From JBLNBN01 sp050260015 (GTDB taxonomy: Bacteria; Bacteroidota; Ignavibacteria; Kapaibacteriales; UBA2268), in assembly GCA_050260015.1 (NCBI GenBank), contig JBLNBN010000036.1, forward strand, positions 3,898-67,897: DNA of 64,000 nt. Direction: 5' to 3'. The number at the start of each line of letters is the position of its first letter. Within the stretch, counting starts at the first letter, position 1. Positions 34,854 through 44,588 of the stretch are shown here, in pieces. Both the position numbers and the translations under genes were made by a program. Under the pieces are notes generated by a model that was given only the letters and a program-made list of their open reading frames with translations, was not told the origin of the DNA and searched no databases.

Positions 34854-37124
34854 GTGAAAAGACTTATTTTACTGCTTGCATTGCTTGTAATTTATTCCGC
34901 AGGCGCAATGGATTGGGAAAAAACTACCTGGAAGAACGATTCTCCGTGTAGACTTCTCTCGATGGACGGCGACAAAATTCTAATAGCCGCTACTTCCTCC
35001 GGGGGAGCTAATTACGTCCTGAAGCTTAGCGTCGATAAAGGGAATAGCTGGACTGAATTGAAAGTCGAAGGGCTGGACACAATGAACCTGAGCGGTTATA
35101 TCTCCGGGAACAATATCTACGCGCACTGGAAGGCGGGAGCATGGCGATTCGCCGCGTCGACGGATCTTGGTAAAACCTGGAACTCCGCACCTAACGGATT
35201 TCCCGTCGGCGACCGGGCGATAAGCGTTCAATTTATCGGGGACAAAGCGATTGCGACGGTTTACGGTACGAATGGCGGTATGTTTGTCTCCTCCGACGGC
35301 GGTATGAATTGGGTTCGATTAAACTCAAAATCGCCGTTAAAATACGCCAAGTTTGGAGAATTCCTCGTCGTCGGCGGCTATATAATAGCCGCGACCGACC
35401 AGGGCGCGTTCAGAACGACCGATCTTGGCGATACCTGGGAGGACCTGGGGGCGTTTCCAGTTTTGATCCGGAACATTAAATCTGTCGGTAAGCTTCTGTT
35501 CAGTCTTAAGAATTTAAACACTTATTCATCGCTTTTGCTTTCGGTTGATTCGGGCCGAACATGGCAATCTATAAGCGTTCAGACGCCGGGAAAATTTACT
35601 CCCAGGAAATTTGCGATTGTTAAGGAAAAACTTTTCTTAGCTTCATACAAGCAGTCACTCGACGGTCCAAAGGCGCAGTTGTTTATGTCGACCGACCTTG
35701 GCGCGACGTGGACAGCCAGGAACGCGGATCCCTTTAACGCCACAGATGATTCTAAATTTAACGATTACTCCGAAAGCTTAATCGTAAACGCAAATAACAG
35801 GCTTTATATTTCAACCGACCTGGGAGAGAGCTGGGCTACCAGCATAACCGGGCTGCCGGCTGAACATTTTACTATAAGCGACCTAAAATTCGGGAATAAT
35901 GTAATATATGCGAACCTGGGAAATGAAATTTACGTTTCCGAAGACGAGCTGGTAAGCTGGAGCAAGCGTTACGGGGCGCTTAATTATGGATCGGTAGTAG
36001 GCCTGGCGTCCATAGGGGATACTTTATTCGCCGCATGCGAGCCGAAAGCTGGGTATACTACCTATTTGGACGCGCTTTATTACTCGACGGATCGAGGCGA
36101 GAGCTGGCGGCGCTCGGGATTTATTGGCGATACGATAAAGAGCGTATTTGCCGGCGACGGAAAGCTATTCATAAAGACGCCGACTAACGGGTTCATTTCG
36201 ACGGACCGCGGCGCTAGCTGGAGTAACGTAATGGACGTATGGACGGGCAATTGGTTGGTAGATATTGTCGCATTTGGGCCCGGAAAAATTTATACCGGCC
36301 ACAGGTCGGACGGCGCGAGAATTTCCTCCGATAACGGCGTTACGTGGGAACTTAGGAACAATGGATTGGATGCGTCCGAAAAACCGCTTCTCGACCTCAA
36401 ATTTGAGGACGGCAGTCTATACGCAATGACCGGCGATAGAATCTATTTCTCCTCGGACGACGGGGCGCATTGGAGCAAACGGGAAACTGGCGTGGAGGTT
36501 GAGGCAGATCCATGGCCGACATACGATGCGGACGGCGACGAAGCGTATATAGCCTATGGTCCTGATCTATATTATGGGCCAAATCACGCCCAGAATTGGA
36601 TTAAAACGAAACCAATTGATCCTAATCTCAATATCTTAAGTTTTTGGGCTCTAAAAATAGTAGGCGACTATGTAATAGTCTCTTTATCGGGTTACGGGGT
36701 TTTCTTATCGCCGGATAAAGGCGTGACCTGGAAGCCAATCAACGATGGGCTTGATACGGAGTCTATGGCGCAATGGAGCGACTTTATTCAAATCGGCGAC
36801 TATATATACTGCTACGGATCTAAGTTTAGCATGGCTGGCGGGGATATCCATGCGATTTACAGGGCGAAACTGGAGGACTTGATTTCAACTCCCTACGAAA
36901 CGCCGACCGCGATTGGATTAGAAATAACCCCAAATCCCGCAACTGATTTTATTACAATAAAAGTCTATACCGGCCCGGGTGCGGAATATACTGTAACTAA
37001 CTTACTCGGCGGCGTAGCGCTGTCGGGACGCTTTACCGGCGGTCGGATAGACGTCTCGCGGCTTCCCGCGGGGACTTATTTCCTTAGGATTGGGGATAGA
37101 GTGGAGAAGTTTGTGAAGATATAG
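34854..37124 (+). CDS. Secreted Asp-box repeat protein with T9SS sorting domain
   Basis: A 756-residue secreted protein: signal peptide (cleavage near residue 18), then about twelve Asp-box-type repeats of form S-x-D-x-G-x-(S/T)-W (such as STDLGKTW, SSDGGMNW, STDRGASW), giving a beta-propeller like BNR/sortilin-type proteins. The last 70 residues are a type A C-terminal sorting domain (PNPATDFITIKV..., ending GTYFLRIGDRVEKFVKI), which sends proteins through the type IX secretion system. Substrate and glycosidase activity are not evident. GTG start with TGGAG upstream. Terminator follows at 37132. Confidence 0.88.
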   Translation: MKRLILLLALLVIYSAGAMDWEKTTWKNDSPCRLLSMDGDKILIAATSSGGANYVLKLSVDKGNSWTELKVEGLDTMNLSGYISGNNIYAHWKAGAWRFAASTDLGKTWNSAPNGFPVGDRAISVQFIGDKAIATVYGTNGGMFVSSDGGMNWVRLNSKSPLKYAKFGEFLVVGGYIIAATDQGAFRTTDLGDTWEDLGAFPVLIRNIKSVGKLLFSLKNLNTYSSLLLSVDSGRTWQSISVQTPGKFTPRKFAIVKEKLFLASYKQSLDGPKAQLFMSTDLGATWTARNADPFNATDDSKFNDYSESLIVNANNRLYISTDLGESWATSITGLPAEHFTISDLKFGNNVIYANLGNEIYVSEDELVSWSKRYGALNYGSVVGLASIGDTLFAACEPKAGYTTYLDALYYSTDRGESWRRSGFIGDTIKSVFAGDGKLFIKTPTNGFISTDRGASWSNVMDVWTGNWLVDIVAFGPGKIYTGHRSDGARISSDNGVTWELRNNGLDASEKPLLDLKFEDGSLYAMTGDRIYFSSDDGAHWSKRETGVEVEADPWPTYDADGDEAYIAYGPDLYYGPNHAQNWIKTKPIDPNLNILSFWALKIVGDYVIVSLSGYGVFLSPDKGVTWKPINDGLDTESMAQWSDFIQIGDYIYCYGSKFSMAGGDIHAIYRAKLEDLISTPYETPTAIGLEITPNPATDFITIKVYTGPGAEYTVTNLLGGVALSGRFTGGRIDVSRLPAGTYFLRIGDRVEKFVKI

Positions 37125-37131
37125 AAAAGAG

Positions 37132-37163
37132 AAGGGGCGGTCGTAGGGCCGCCCCTTGATTTT
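37132..37163. terminator. Rho-independent terminator, bidirectional
   Basis: AAGGGGCGG (37132-37140) and CCGCCCCTT (37149-37157) form the stem, between the convergent T9SS-protein and ftsK genes. Confidence 0.75.
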
Positions 37164-40156
37164 TACAATATCGCCTCAAGCTCCGATTCGCTGTCCATTA
37201 ATACGGCGCGGGGCTTGCTGCCGTCGGCGGGGCCGACGACTCCGGCGTCGTAGAGCTCGTCCATGACGCGGGCGGCGCGGGAGTAGCCCAGCCGCAACCG
37301 GCGCTGGAACATCGAGACCGACGCCATCTGGCTGGAAATAACTAATCGTGCGGCGTCCTCGAAGAGCGGGTCGCGGTCGGAGGAGCTCATTTCGCCCTTC
37401 GGCGCTTCCTCTTCCTCGGTCTCCGGCAATAGGTAGGGCAGGGAGTAGCCCGCCTGCTTGCCGATAAATTCGCAAATGCCCTCGATCTCGTCGCCCGTGA
37501 TAAACGCGTTTTGGATGCGCTCGGGGGCGGCAAGCCCGGGAGGCATGCAGAGCATGTCCCCGTAGCCTAATAATTGATCGGCGCCCTGCTGGTCGAGAAT
37601 CGTCCTGGAGTCGATCTTCGTCGCCACGGCGTAGGCGATGCGCGCGGGGAAGTTGGCCTTGATGAGGCCAGTAATAACGTCCACCGACGGGCGCTGCGTC
37701 GCGATTATCACGTGGATGCCCACCGCTCGCGCCATCTGGGCAAGCCGCGTTATCGGCTCCTCTATGTCTTTGCCGGCGGTTAGCATGAGGTCCGCCAACT
37801 CGTCAATCACGACAACTATATACGGCATTTCCCGGTGGAGCATTTTGGAGTCGTTAGCGAATGCGCCCTTGCGGACTTTCTCGTTGTAATCCTTTATCTT
37901 CTTTTGGCCCACGCTCGCCAGGATATCGTAGCGCAATTCCATTTCCGCGACTACGGCCCGAAGCGCGACTACGGCGTCCTTCGGGTTAGTAATGATCAGG
38001 TCTTCCAGGTCGGGCGATTTGGCGAGGAAGTGATTCCGAAGGTGTGCGAACTGCGAAAGCTCAACTTTCTTGGGGTCCACCATAACGAATTTGAGTTCGT
38101 TCGGCTTCTTCTTGTAAAGCAGGGAAGCGACGATGGTATTTATTCCGACGCTCTTGCCGGATCCCGTCGCGCCGGCTATCAGGAGGTGGGGCATTTCCGC
38201 GAGGTCGACTATGTATATCTCCCCGGAGATCGTCTTGCCGAGCGCAAGCGGTAGAGTCATTTTCGTTTCGGCGAATTGCTTCGAGCGGACTATTTCGCTG
38301 AACCTTACGAGCGAGCGTTTGGAGTTCGGGATCTCGATCCCGACGGTGCCTTTGCCGGGCACGGGGGCAAGGATGCGAATACCTTTAGCCTTCAAAGCCA
38401 TTTTCAAATCGTCCGCGAGGCTTTCTATTCTGCTGATCTTAATGCCGGCGGCCGGAACGAATTCATATTGCGTAACTACGGGGCCTGGCGTAACCGCCAG
38501 ATCCTCGATATATATCTTAAAGGTTTCAAGCTTTTCCTGCAGTATACGCGCGTTCATCTTGAGCTCGTCCTCGTTTATCTCCGCCGAGCTTTCGCCTGGA
38601 GTGAGGATATCCAGCCTGGGCGCGGTATATCTTATCTTTTCGTCGAGCAACGCTACGCTAATGGGCGACTTAAGTAAAACTACGGGTCCGTCGGTTTCGT
38701 TGACCGTAACGCGCAGCGGCTTGCCGGCAGCTTGAACGTCTTGCTGCGCCACTCCTCGGGAGGGAGCCGTTTCGCGATCGACTATTGAAGCGATTTTATC
38801 GACTTGGATAACGTCCCGGGCCGTTTTCATTGGCACAACGGGCGGGACGGGCGCAATGGTAGCCGCAGTCGCAGCTGCGGCGATTGTCGCTGAAGATGCG
38901 GCGGAAATTGCCGTCCCTGCTGCTGAAGCGGCGGCGCCTGTTATAGTTATTTTAGGGGCGTTTTGTCTTGGAGTTTCGGGCTCGGGCGGCGGCGCCTCCT
39001 GCGGGGCATATTTCGCGTCGAAGCTGGAGAAAACTTCCGGCTCCGTCGGCGCGGCGCGGCGCAATGTAACGCTCGGGGTAGCGGAGGCGGCGTCCGCGGA
39101 GGGCGGCGCCGTAGGATTAATTAAAGTATTGCTCTTCTTCTTGTCCGGGGTAATAATCTTAATAGGCTCGGGCGGCGGCGCTGGTTCGATTGCACGCTTC
39201 TCAACCACGAGCTTGGGTTGCGTCATGGCGACGGGTCTTAATGTTTCTTCCGGGGCGGGCGCCGGGCCTTCGGCTATAGCGTCGTATGCGGAATCCTCCT
39301 CGACGTCATATTCCTCGTCGTCGAACTCCTCCACGAGAGGAGCGTTCTCCTCCTCATCTTCTTTTCCAAAATTCTTTATCTTTTCAGAAGCGTCCGCAAG
39401 GGCGTCCGAGAGAGTATGCTGGGTTTGCGCTATCGTTTCCCTGGATTTTTGGTTTAAGGACCGGTAGAGCTTCATTGCCTGTCGGGGAAGCCGGGTGATC
39501 TTTATTCTAAAAGCGTAAACCAGGAAAGCGAAGGATGCGCCCAGGTAGAAAGAAGCGGCTAAAATTCCTCCGATCGGCTTAGCGAGCGAGCCACCAAGGA
39601 ATAATCCTACTTTGCCGGCGGCTTCGTCGGAAAGATCCGGAGCCCAGCTGACGTCGTAGAACGCGCCTACGAACGCGGAAAAAATTATCATAAACGCGAT
39701 TAATTTAATCGCGTTCAAAATGCTTTTGTCGCTTACCTCGCCCGTTTTGTATATTGAACGGCCCCATGCGAGCACGATTCCCGGCAGTAGGATAGATATA
39801 TACCCGAAGGAATAATGATAAATTGCGTAGGAAATACCCGCCCCTAAAAGGCCAAGCCAGTTAACGGCTGTCGCGGCTTTAGCTTCCGGGTCGTCCCCGC
39901 CGCCAATAAGCCGAATAAATTCGCCGAACCCAACCTGCAGATTGTCGGAATCGTAACGCGAGTAGGAGAGCAGGGCAATTAGGAGCAACGCCCCGAACGC
40001 GATGAATAACGCGCCGAACGCTTTCCTGGTAAAGGCGCCAGGGAGGGGCGTCTCTTCGTTTTTCGGCGGCTCATCAATATGAGGATTGGGATTTGGCGTA
40101 GATTTCTTAGGCGCTTTCACCCTTTTTATGCTTACTCCGTCGGTGTTTATATCCAT
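37163..40156 (-). CDS. ftsK: DNA translocase FtsK/SpoIIIE
   Basis: A 997-residue septal DNA pump that clears chromosome DNA from the division site. About four N-terminal membrane helices (roughly 45-220), a long acidic/Ala-Pro-rich linker (about 255-480), then the RecA-like motor with Walker A GATGSGKS (about 660) and the DNA-orienting gamma winged helix at the end (DPLFEDAARLVISSQMASVS). Long linker expanded relative to typical FCB members. comB lies immediately upstream: its stop abuts the ftsK ATG, suggesting coupled translation. Confidence 0.94.
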   Translation of the reverse strand: MDINTDGVSIKRVKAPKKSTPNPNPHIDEPPKNEETPLPGAFTRKAFGALFIAFGALLLIALLSYSRYDSDNLQVGFGEFIRLIGGGDDPEAKAATAVNWLGLLGAGISYAIYHYSFGYISILLPGIVLAWGRSIYKTGEVSDKSILNAIKLIAFMIIFSAFVGAFYDVSWAPDLSDEAAGKVGLFLGGSLAKPIGGILAASFYLGASFAFLVYAFRIKITRLPRQAMKLYRSLNQKSRETIAQTQHTLSDALADASEKIKNFGKEDEEENAPLVEEFDDEEYDVEEDSAYDAIAEGPAPAPEETLRPVAMTQPKLVVEKRAIEPAPPPEPIKIITPDKKKSNTLINPTAPPSADAASATPSVTLRRAAPTEPEVFSSFDAKYAPQEAPPPEPETPRQNAPKITITGAAASAAGTAISAASSATIAAAATAATIAPVPPVVPMKTARDVIQVDKIASIVDRETAPSRGVAQQDVQAAGKPLRVTVNETDGPVVLLKSPISVALLDEKIRYTAPRLDILTPGESSAEINEDELKMNARILQEKLETFKIYIEDLAVTPGPVVTQYEFVPAAGIKISRIESLADDLKMALKAKGIRILAPVPGKGTVGIEIPNSKRSLVRFSEIVRSKQFAETKMTLPLALGKTISGEIYIVDLAEMPHLLIAGATGSGKSVGINTIVASLLYKKKPNELKFVMVDPKKVELSQFAHLRNHFLAKSPDLEDLIITNPKDAVVALRAVVAEMELRYDILASVGQKKIKDYNEKVRKGAFANDSKMLHREMPYIVVVIDELADLMLTAGKDIEEPITRLAQMARAVGIHVIIATQRPSVDVITGLIKANFPARIAYAVATKIDSRTILDQQGADQLLGYGDMLCMPPGLAAPERIQNAFITGDEIEGICEFIGKQAGYSLPYLLPETEEEEAPKGEMSSSDRDPLFEDAARLVISSQMASVSMFQRRLRLGYSRAARVMDELYDAGVVGPADGSKPRAVLMDSESELEAIL

Positions 40157-40912
40157 TTATCCAATCTCCGCTAAATTTTTAGCACGTTTTATCGAAGCGC
40201 CTTCGATAAACGGCGTTACTGGGAATCTATTAAAGTCAAGCGCGACGTCGATATCCTGCTCGAAGCCTAACCTGATCAACTTTTGAGCGTGTTCTCTTGT
40301 CTTTAAGTAACTTTTTAGCCCGGGGGCATGCAGCGCGAAAAGATTCCTGGCGGCTGCGGCTGCGTCGCCGAAGCTAGCGTCCGGATACTCGATTGAAAGC
40401 TCGTCGATGAAGGCCCCGGCGCAAAGCGCGTCCTCGTAGCTAAACCGCCCGTTCGAGCCGGCGCAGAAAAATGCGACGCGATCGGCCCCGCTCTCTATCC
40501 GTTCCCGCAGGAACGCCATTACGGCGTCGAAATTGACGAACGAGCCTACTATGCGCGCGGCGGCAAACTTATACCTAAGGAAGAGCGGCGCGCCGTTGGT
40601 CGTGGAAAGTATCACGGTTCTGCCTGCGACGGCGTCGGGAGTATACTCAAGCGGAGAATTTCCCGCGTCGAAGCCCGAGGGCTTAATCCCGTCGCGTTCT
40701 CCGCCCAAAAAACGCCTTTCCGGGGATAGAGCGCCGTAAATTTGCACGGCGCGCTCGAGCGCGGCCGTCGGTATCACTTCGCGGGCTCCCGCTTCAAGCG
40801 CGGCGCAAATAGTCGTGCTTGCGCGCAAAACGTCTATCATCACGAGGAGCGCGCCCTCGTAAATGTCCTCCGGTTCGGAATTATTCGGGGTCAGTAAGGC
40901 GTCGATTGTCAT
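40157..40912 (-). CDS. comB: 2-phosphosulfolactate phosphatase (ComB family)
   Basis: A 251-residue ComB protein; the archaeal enzyme removes phosphate from 2-phosphosulfolactate in coenzyme M synthesis. Family blocks are visible: MIDVLRASTTICAAL, ERRFLGGERDG, GRTVILSTTNG and FFCAGSNGRFSYEDALCAGA. Bacterial ComB is widespread and its role uncertain, perhaps in sulfolactate metabolism. The gene ends one base before the ftsK start, so the two share a transcript. No other coenzyme M genes appear in the window. Confidence 0.88.
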   Translation of the reverse strand: MTIDALLTPNNSEPEDIYEGALLVMIDVLRASTTICAALEAGAREVIPTAALERAVQIYGALSPERRFLGGERDGIKPSGFDAGNSPLEYTPDAVAGRTVILSTTNGAPLFLRYKFAAARIVGSFVNFDAVMAFLRERIESGADRVAFFCAGSNGRFSYEDALCAGAFIDELSIEYPDASFGDAAAAARNLFALHAPGLKSYLKTREHAQKLIRLGFEQDIDVALDFNRFPVTPFIEGASIKRAKNLAEIG

Positions 40913-41159
40913 TTGTTTTATATAGTTGTCTAATATTCGGAATTTGCGCTTTTGGATTGCGCAATTTTGCTGCGTCTAAAATTAAATAAAATTATTTAAA
41001 TCAGGCAATAAAAAAGATAATGCCGCTTAGCATAGCCGTTTACGGGCAATTCAAAAGTAATCGTAGCAATAAAATAATTGCCAATGTTAAATGTCGAAAA
41101 GCTAAATTTGTAATTACGAAATATGCAAATTGGAAATTTAACAAAAATCAAATATAATC

Positions 41160-41963
41160 ATGAATAATATCGACCGCAAGTTTACAATCATCGCCGGGCC
41201 ATGCTTAATTGAATCTTACGAAATATTACGCGAGACGGCAGCCGCGCTAACGAAAGCGATAGCGGGGCGCGAAGTGGATTTCTTCTTTAAGTCAAGCTAC
41301 CGCAAGGCGAACCGCAGCGCGGCCTCCTCGTTTAGCGGCATGGGCGACGAAAAGGCTTTGGATACGCTGGCGCGCGTCGGCGAGGAATTTTCCATCCGAA
41401 CGTTGACCGATATCCATTCGGCCGACGAGGCCTACCTTGCGCAGGAGTACGTCGATTGCCTTCAAATACCGGCCTTCCTATGCCGTCAAACTGATATACT
41501 TCAAGCCGCCGGCAGGACCGGTAAGGCGGTTAATATCAAGAAAGGGCAATTTATGGCTCCGGAGGACATGCTCAAGGCTGCTAAAAAAGTGGAAATAACG
41601 GGCAATTCAAATATAATGCTAACCGAGCGCGGCACGTTCTTCGGCTACCACGATCTCGTGGTCGATTTCAGGAGCCTGCCGATAATGCGCGGCTCCGGCT
41701 ACCCAGTGATCTACGACGCGACGCACAGCGTGCAGCAACCTTCGCTTGGCGAGCAGTCCGGCGGACGCGGAGAGTTCGTGTTTCCTTTAGCGCGCGCGGC
41801 CGCGGCGGTCGGCGTCGACGGGATTTTCTTCGAGACGCATCCGGACCCGGCGCGCGCGAAAAGCGACGCGGCTACGCAGCTGAACCTATCCCGCGCCGCG
41901 GAGTTCATAGATCGAATATTAGAAATCGTCAACTTAGTTAAACGAAGCGATGTCAATCCGTAA
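41160..41963 (+). CDS. kdsA: 3-deoxy-8-phosphooctulonate synthase
   Basis: A 267-residue aldolase that condenses PEP with arabinose-5-phosphate to make Kdo-8-phosphate for LPS. TIM-barrel blocks: FFFKSSYRKANRSA, QIPAFLCRQTD, VNIKKGQFMAPEDM, ILTERGTFFGY (here MLTERGTFFGY) and FETHPDP near the end. It opens a tight, overlapping run with lptC, tpiA, pgsA and pgpA. It overlaps lptC by 14 bases, so LPS sugar synthesis and LPS transport are translationally linked. Confidence 0.95.
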   Translation: MNNIDRKFTIIAGPCLIESYEILRETAAALTKAIAGREVDFFFKSSYRKANRSAASSFSGMGDEKALDTLARVGEEFSIRTLTDIHSADEAYLAQEYVDCLQIPAFLCRQTDILQAAGRTGKAVNIKKGQFMAPEDMLKAAKKVEITGNSNIMLTERGTFFGYHDLVVDFRSLPIMRGSGYPVIYDATHSVQQPSLGEQSGGRGEFVFPLARAAAAVGVDGIFFETHPDPARAKSDAATQLNLSRAAEFIDRILEIVNLVKRSDVNP

Positions 41964-42513
41964 AGCGCTTTATATCGCCGCTGTCTGCTCGCTCTGCCTT
42001 TCGGCCTGCGACGACGGTTCCAATGGTAAATCGGGGAATATCGATTCGACATATACTCCGCAGGCGGCCGAGCACGTGGGGAATAACATCGAGGTGATCT
42101 TCGCCGACTCCGGCTTTACTAAAGCCGTTTTGCGGTCCAAGCTGGGTATGATATACGAGAAAAAACGTGAGACGCGGCTCACCGGGGGCGTAGTCGTAGA
42201 CTTTATGTCGAAGACTACCGGCAAAAAAGCCAGCCAGATGACTAGCGAGAACGTGCTCGTCGACGATAATACGAAGAATATGCGCGCCAGCGGGAACGTC
42301 GTCGTAGTCGACGACAGCACGGGCACGCGGCTCGAGACGGAAGTTTTAAATTGGAATAACTCTACTGAAAAATTGCATTCGGACCGTTACGTAGTCATTA
42401 CAACTCCCTACGAGAGACTAACGGGCTACGGATTCGAATCCGATCTGCATTTGAAGAACTATAAAATACTAAAAGTTAGTGGAATTCAAGGAATTCAGAC
42501 AGGAACAAAATAA
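41950..42513 (+). CDS. lptC: LPS export periplasmic lipoprotein LptC
   Basis: A 187-residue LptC-like protein that bridges the inner-membrane LptFGB complex to LptA. The signal sequence ends in LSAC (lipobox, Cys20). The mature part is a beta-jellyroll: LTGGVVVDFM, ASQMTSENVLVDD, NMRASGNVVVVDD and TEVLNWNN, typical of LptC/LptA-like repeats. It overlaps kdsA by 14 bases and shares one base with tpiA. Lipidation replaces the usual transmembrane anchor, as in many FCB bacteria (inference). Confidence 0.88.
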   Translation: MSIRKALYIAAVCSLCLSACDDGSNGKSGNIDSTYTPQAAEHVGNNIEVIFADSGFTKAVLRSKLGMIYEKKRETRLTGGVVVDFMSKTTGKKASQMTSENVLVDDNTKNMRASGNVVVVDDSTGTRLETEVLNWNNSTEKLHSDRYVVITTPYERLTGYGFESDLHLKNYKILKVSGIQGIQTGTK

Positions 42514-43271
42514 TGAAGAAATTTATGATAGCGGGCAATTGGAAAATGAATATGACCCCGCCGGAGGCGATGGGATTAGCCCGCGACCTTCGCAATTCGC
42601 TTACTAACCAGACGACGGACGTAGCCGTATGCCCTCCGTTTATTTCGATTCCCGCCGTATTGACCGAGCTTAGCGGATCGGGAATTAAAGTCGGGGCCCA
42701 GAATTGCTTCTGGGAGACGAAAGGCGCCTTCACGGGCGAAGTTTCCGCCGAGATGATCAAGGCGGCAGGGGCGGAATACGTAATCATAGGCCACTCCGAG
42801 CGACGCGCATACTTTTCCGAGACCGACTTAACCGTTAATAATAAAATAAAATCCGCGCTCGCAGCCGGGCTTCGCGTTATATTCTGCATCGGCGAGACGC
42901 TCGACGAACGCCGCGCCGGGGCCACATTCGAGGTCATAGAACGCCAACTTAAGGTGGGGCTGGACTCCATCGAGTCCATGGAACAAATAACGATAGCCTA
43001 CGAACCCGTTTGGGCGATCGGGACGGGAGTCTCTGCGACGACCGAGCAAGCCCAGGAAGCGCATTATTTTATAAGGAAGTTTATTCTCTCGCTCTATCCC
43101 GGTTCCGCTTTAAGAATTCTCTACGGCGGCAGTATGAACGCCGGCAACGCCTCCGAACTTCTCTCGCTTCCCGACGTGGACGGCGGGCTAATCGGCGGAG
43201 CGTCTCTCGCGGCGGAATCGTTCCTGACGATAATTCAAAAGGCGGAGACGATAACCAACGCGACTAAATAA
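42513..43271 (+). CDS. tpiA: Triosephosphate isomerase
   Basis: A 252-residue glycolytic TIM barrel interconverting dihydroxyacetone phosphate and glyceraldehyde-3-phosphate. Active-site residues: Lys11 (GNWKMN), His94 (GHSERR) and Glu164 (AYEPVWAIGTG); the phosphate-gripping loop follows. Length is typical. It shares a TAATG junction with lptC and lies 16 bases before pgsA. Dihydroxyacetone phosphate is a precursor of glycerol phosphate, consistent with the lipid genes downstream. Confidence 0.97.
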   Translation: MKKFMIAGNWKMNMTPPEAMGLARDLRNSLTNQTTDVAVCPPFISIPAVLTELSGSGIKVGAQNCFWETKGAFTGEVSAEMIKAAGAEYVIIGHSERRAYFSETDLTVNNKIKSALAAGLRVIFCIGETLDERRAGATFEVIERQLKVGLDSIESMEQITIAYEPVWAIGTGVSATTEQAQEAHYFIRKFILSLYPGSALRILYGGSMNAGNASELLSLPDVDGGLIGGASLAAESFLTIIQKAETITNATK

Positions 43272-43287
43272 AGCCGCGACTCGCGCC

Positions 43288-43875
43288 ATGATATCTTACT
43301 TACCAAATATAATAAGCGCCCTGCGCGTAGCGATATCGCCTGTTTTCTTCGCGCTCCTCGTTTCGGAGCGCGAGGAGAACAAGCTCTTAGCGGCCGCCCT
43401 TTTCGTCGTCGGCGCCGTTACGGATTATTTCGACGGGTGGGTGGCGCGGAGGTACGGCGTAGTTTCCCGGTGGGGAACTTTTATAGATCCATTGGCCGAT
43501 AAGTTCCTGACTACGGCCGCCTTTATTGGGTTCGCCTTTTTGAGCGTCATCCCGTGGTGGATGGTTTCGATCGTAATTTTACGCGATTTCGGGACGACAT
43601 TCCTACGCGTGTACGCTGAAAAGTACGATATCAAAATGAAGACCTCGCGCGGCGCGAAAACTAAAACATTCCTCCAGATGAGCTTTATTTCCTACGTCCT
43701 CACGTTGATGGCTATTAGTGGCTCCGGCGTCTCCGCGCTAGACTCCGACACTCTTCATGAGCTCGTCTACTCCGCCTTCACTTACTACGCCATGGCCGCC
43801 TTAACGGCGTTGAGCGTATGGACCCTTTTAGAGTACTTATTCGCCGTAATCCCGGCCAAACTGAAGGCGCGATGA
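43288..43875 (+). CDS. pgsA: CDP-diacylglycerol-glycerol-3-phosphate phosphatidyltransferase
   Basis: A 195-residue inner-membrane enzyme making phosphatidylglycerophosphate. The CDP-alcohol phosphotransferase motif D-x2-D-G-x2-A-R-x8-G-x3-D-x3-D is visible as TDYFDGWVARRYG...GTFIDPLADK, flanked by hydrophobic helices. Shares an ATGA overlap with pgpA, which removes the phosphate in the next step, so consecutive enzymes are translationally coupled. Confidence 0.92.
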   Translation: MISYLPNIISALRVAISPVFFALLVSEREENKLLAAALFVVGAVTDYFDGWVARRYGVVSRWGTFIDPLADKFLTTAAFIGFAFLSVIPWWMVSIVILRDFGTTFLRVYAEKYDIKMKTSRGAKTKTFLQMSFISYVLTLMAISGSGVSALDSDTLHELVYSAFTYYAMAALTALSVWTLLEYLFAVIPAKLKAR

Positions 43876-44372
43876 AAGGATTGGCAAGATTAAACCGTCA
43901 GAACGCGCTGGCGACCTTATTCGGGGTTGGATTTGCCCCGCGCGCCCCGGGCACGGTCGGGAGCGCCGCGGCTATGTCCCTGGTCTTCCTTCCCGAAGAA
44001 ATTCGTTTTTACGTTCTCGCAACGCTGCTCGTTTTCATCCTTGTAGCCTCGCCCCGTTCAATCCGATTCGTGGAGCTTTCAGCGGGCGACGACGCCTCGG
44101 AAATAGTCATCGACGAGGTCGCCGGGATAATAATTATCCTACTAAACCCGCTTATCTACAATCACCCGCTGTGGCTCGTTTTGGGATTTGCGATTTTTCG
44201 TGCATTGGACATATTAAAACCGGGCCCAATCGGCTGGGCAAATTCAAAAAAAGGGCCGTTTTGGGTGATCGCGGACGACGCGTTGGCGGCGTTATTCACA
44301 TCTTTCGCAATTCTATTATTCGCAATGGCTTACCGCGTAATTCCTTTTCTGTGGCTTTATCTTTTTCGCTGA
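43872..44372 (+). CDS. pgpA: Phosphatidylglycerophosphatase A
   Basis: A 166-residue membrane phosphatase that makes phosphatidylglycerol from the PgsA product. Family features: GFAPRAPGTVGSAAA near the start, EIVIDEVAGIIII (metal-binding Asp/Glu) in the middle, and DILKPGPIGWANSKKG. I start at ATG 43872, overlapping the pgsA stop by four bases, and reject the longer in-frame reading from 43818 as it lies in pgsA. Confidence 0.92.
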   Translation: MKGLARLNRQNALATLFGVGFAPRAPGTVGSAAAMSLVFLPEEIRFYVLATLLVFILVASPRSIRFVELSAGDDASEIVIDEVAGIIIILLNPLIYNHPLWLVLGFAIFRALDILKPGPIGWANSKKGPFWVIADDALAALFTSFAILLFAMAYRVIPFLWLYLFR

Positions 44373-44418
44373 CCTTAATAATAATTTTTGAAAAAAATGT
44401 TTCATAGTGAAAAAAAGT

Positions 44419-44446
44419 TTTGCTTGATAAACATTTTTTTTATAAT
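44419..44446 (+). promoter_or_regulatory. Promoter candidate for the HU gene
   Basis: TTTG at 44419 and a perfect TATAAT at 44441-44446 (-10-like) precede the HU start by about 140 bases, implying a long leader with small hairpins (CGAAC/GTTCG around 44498-44511). Confidence 0.4.
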
Positions 44447-44588
44447 TTATGAATGTGGCTTCACGCAAGGCGTAAACGCTTGTAAGAAACTGATAAACGC
44501 CGAACGAATGTTCGTAGGTTCAGATAAAATCAAAATAATTGTAAAAGTTCCTTTTTAACTTTTTCCTCAACAATTTTTGGAGTAGAGT

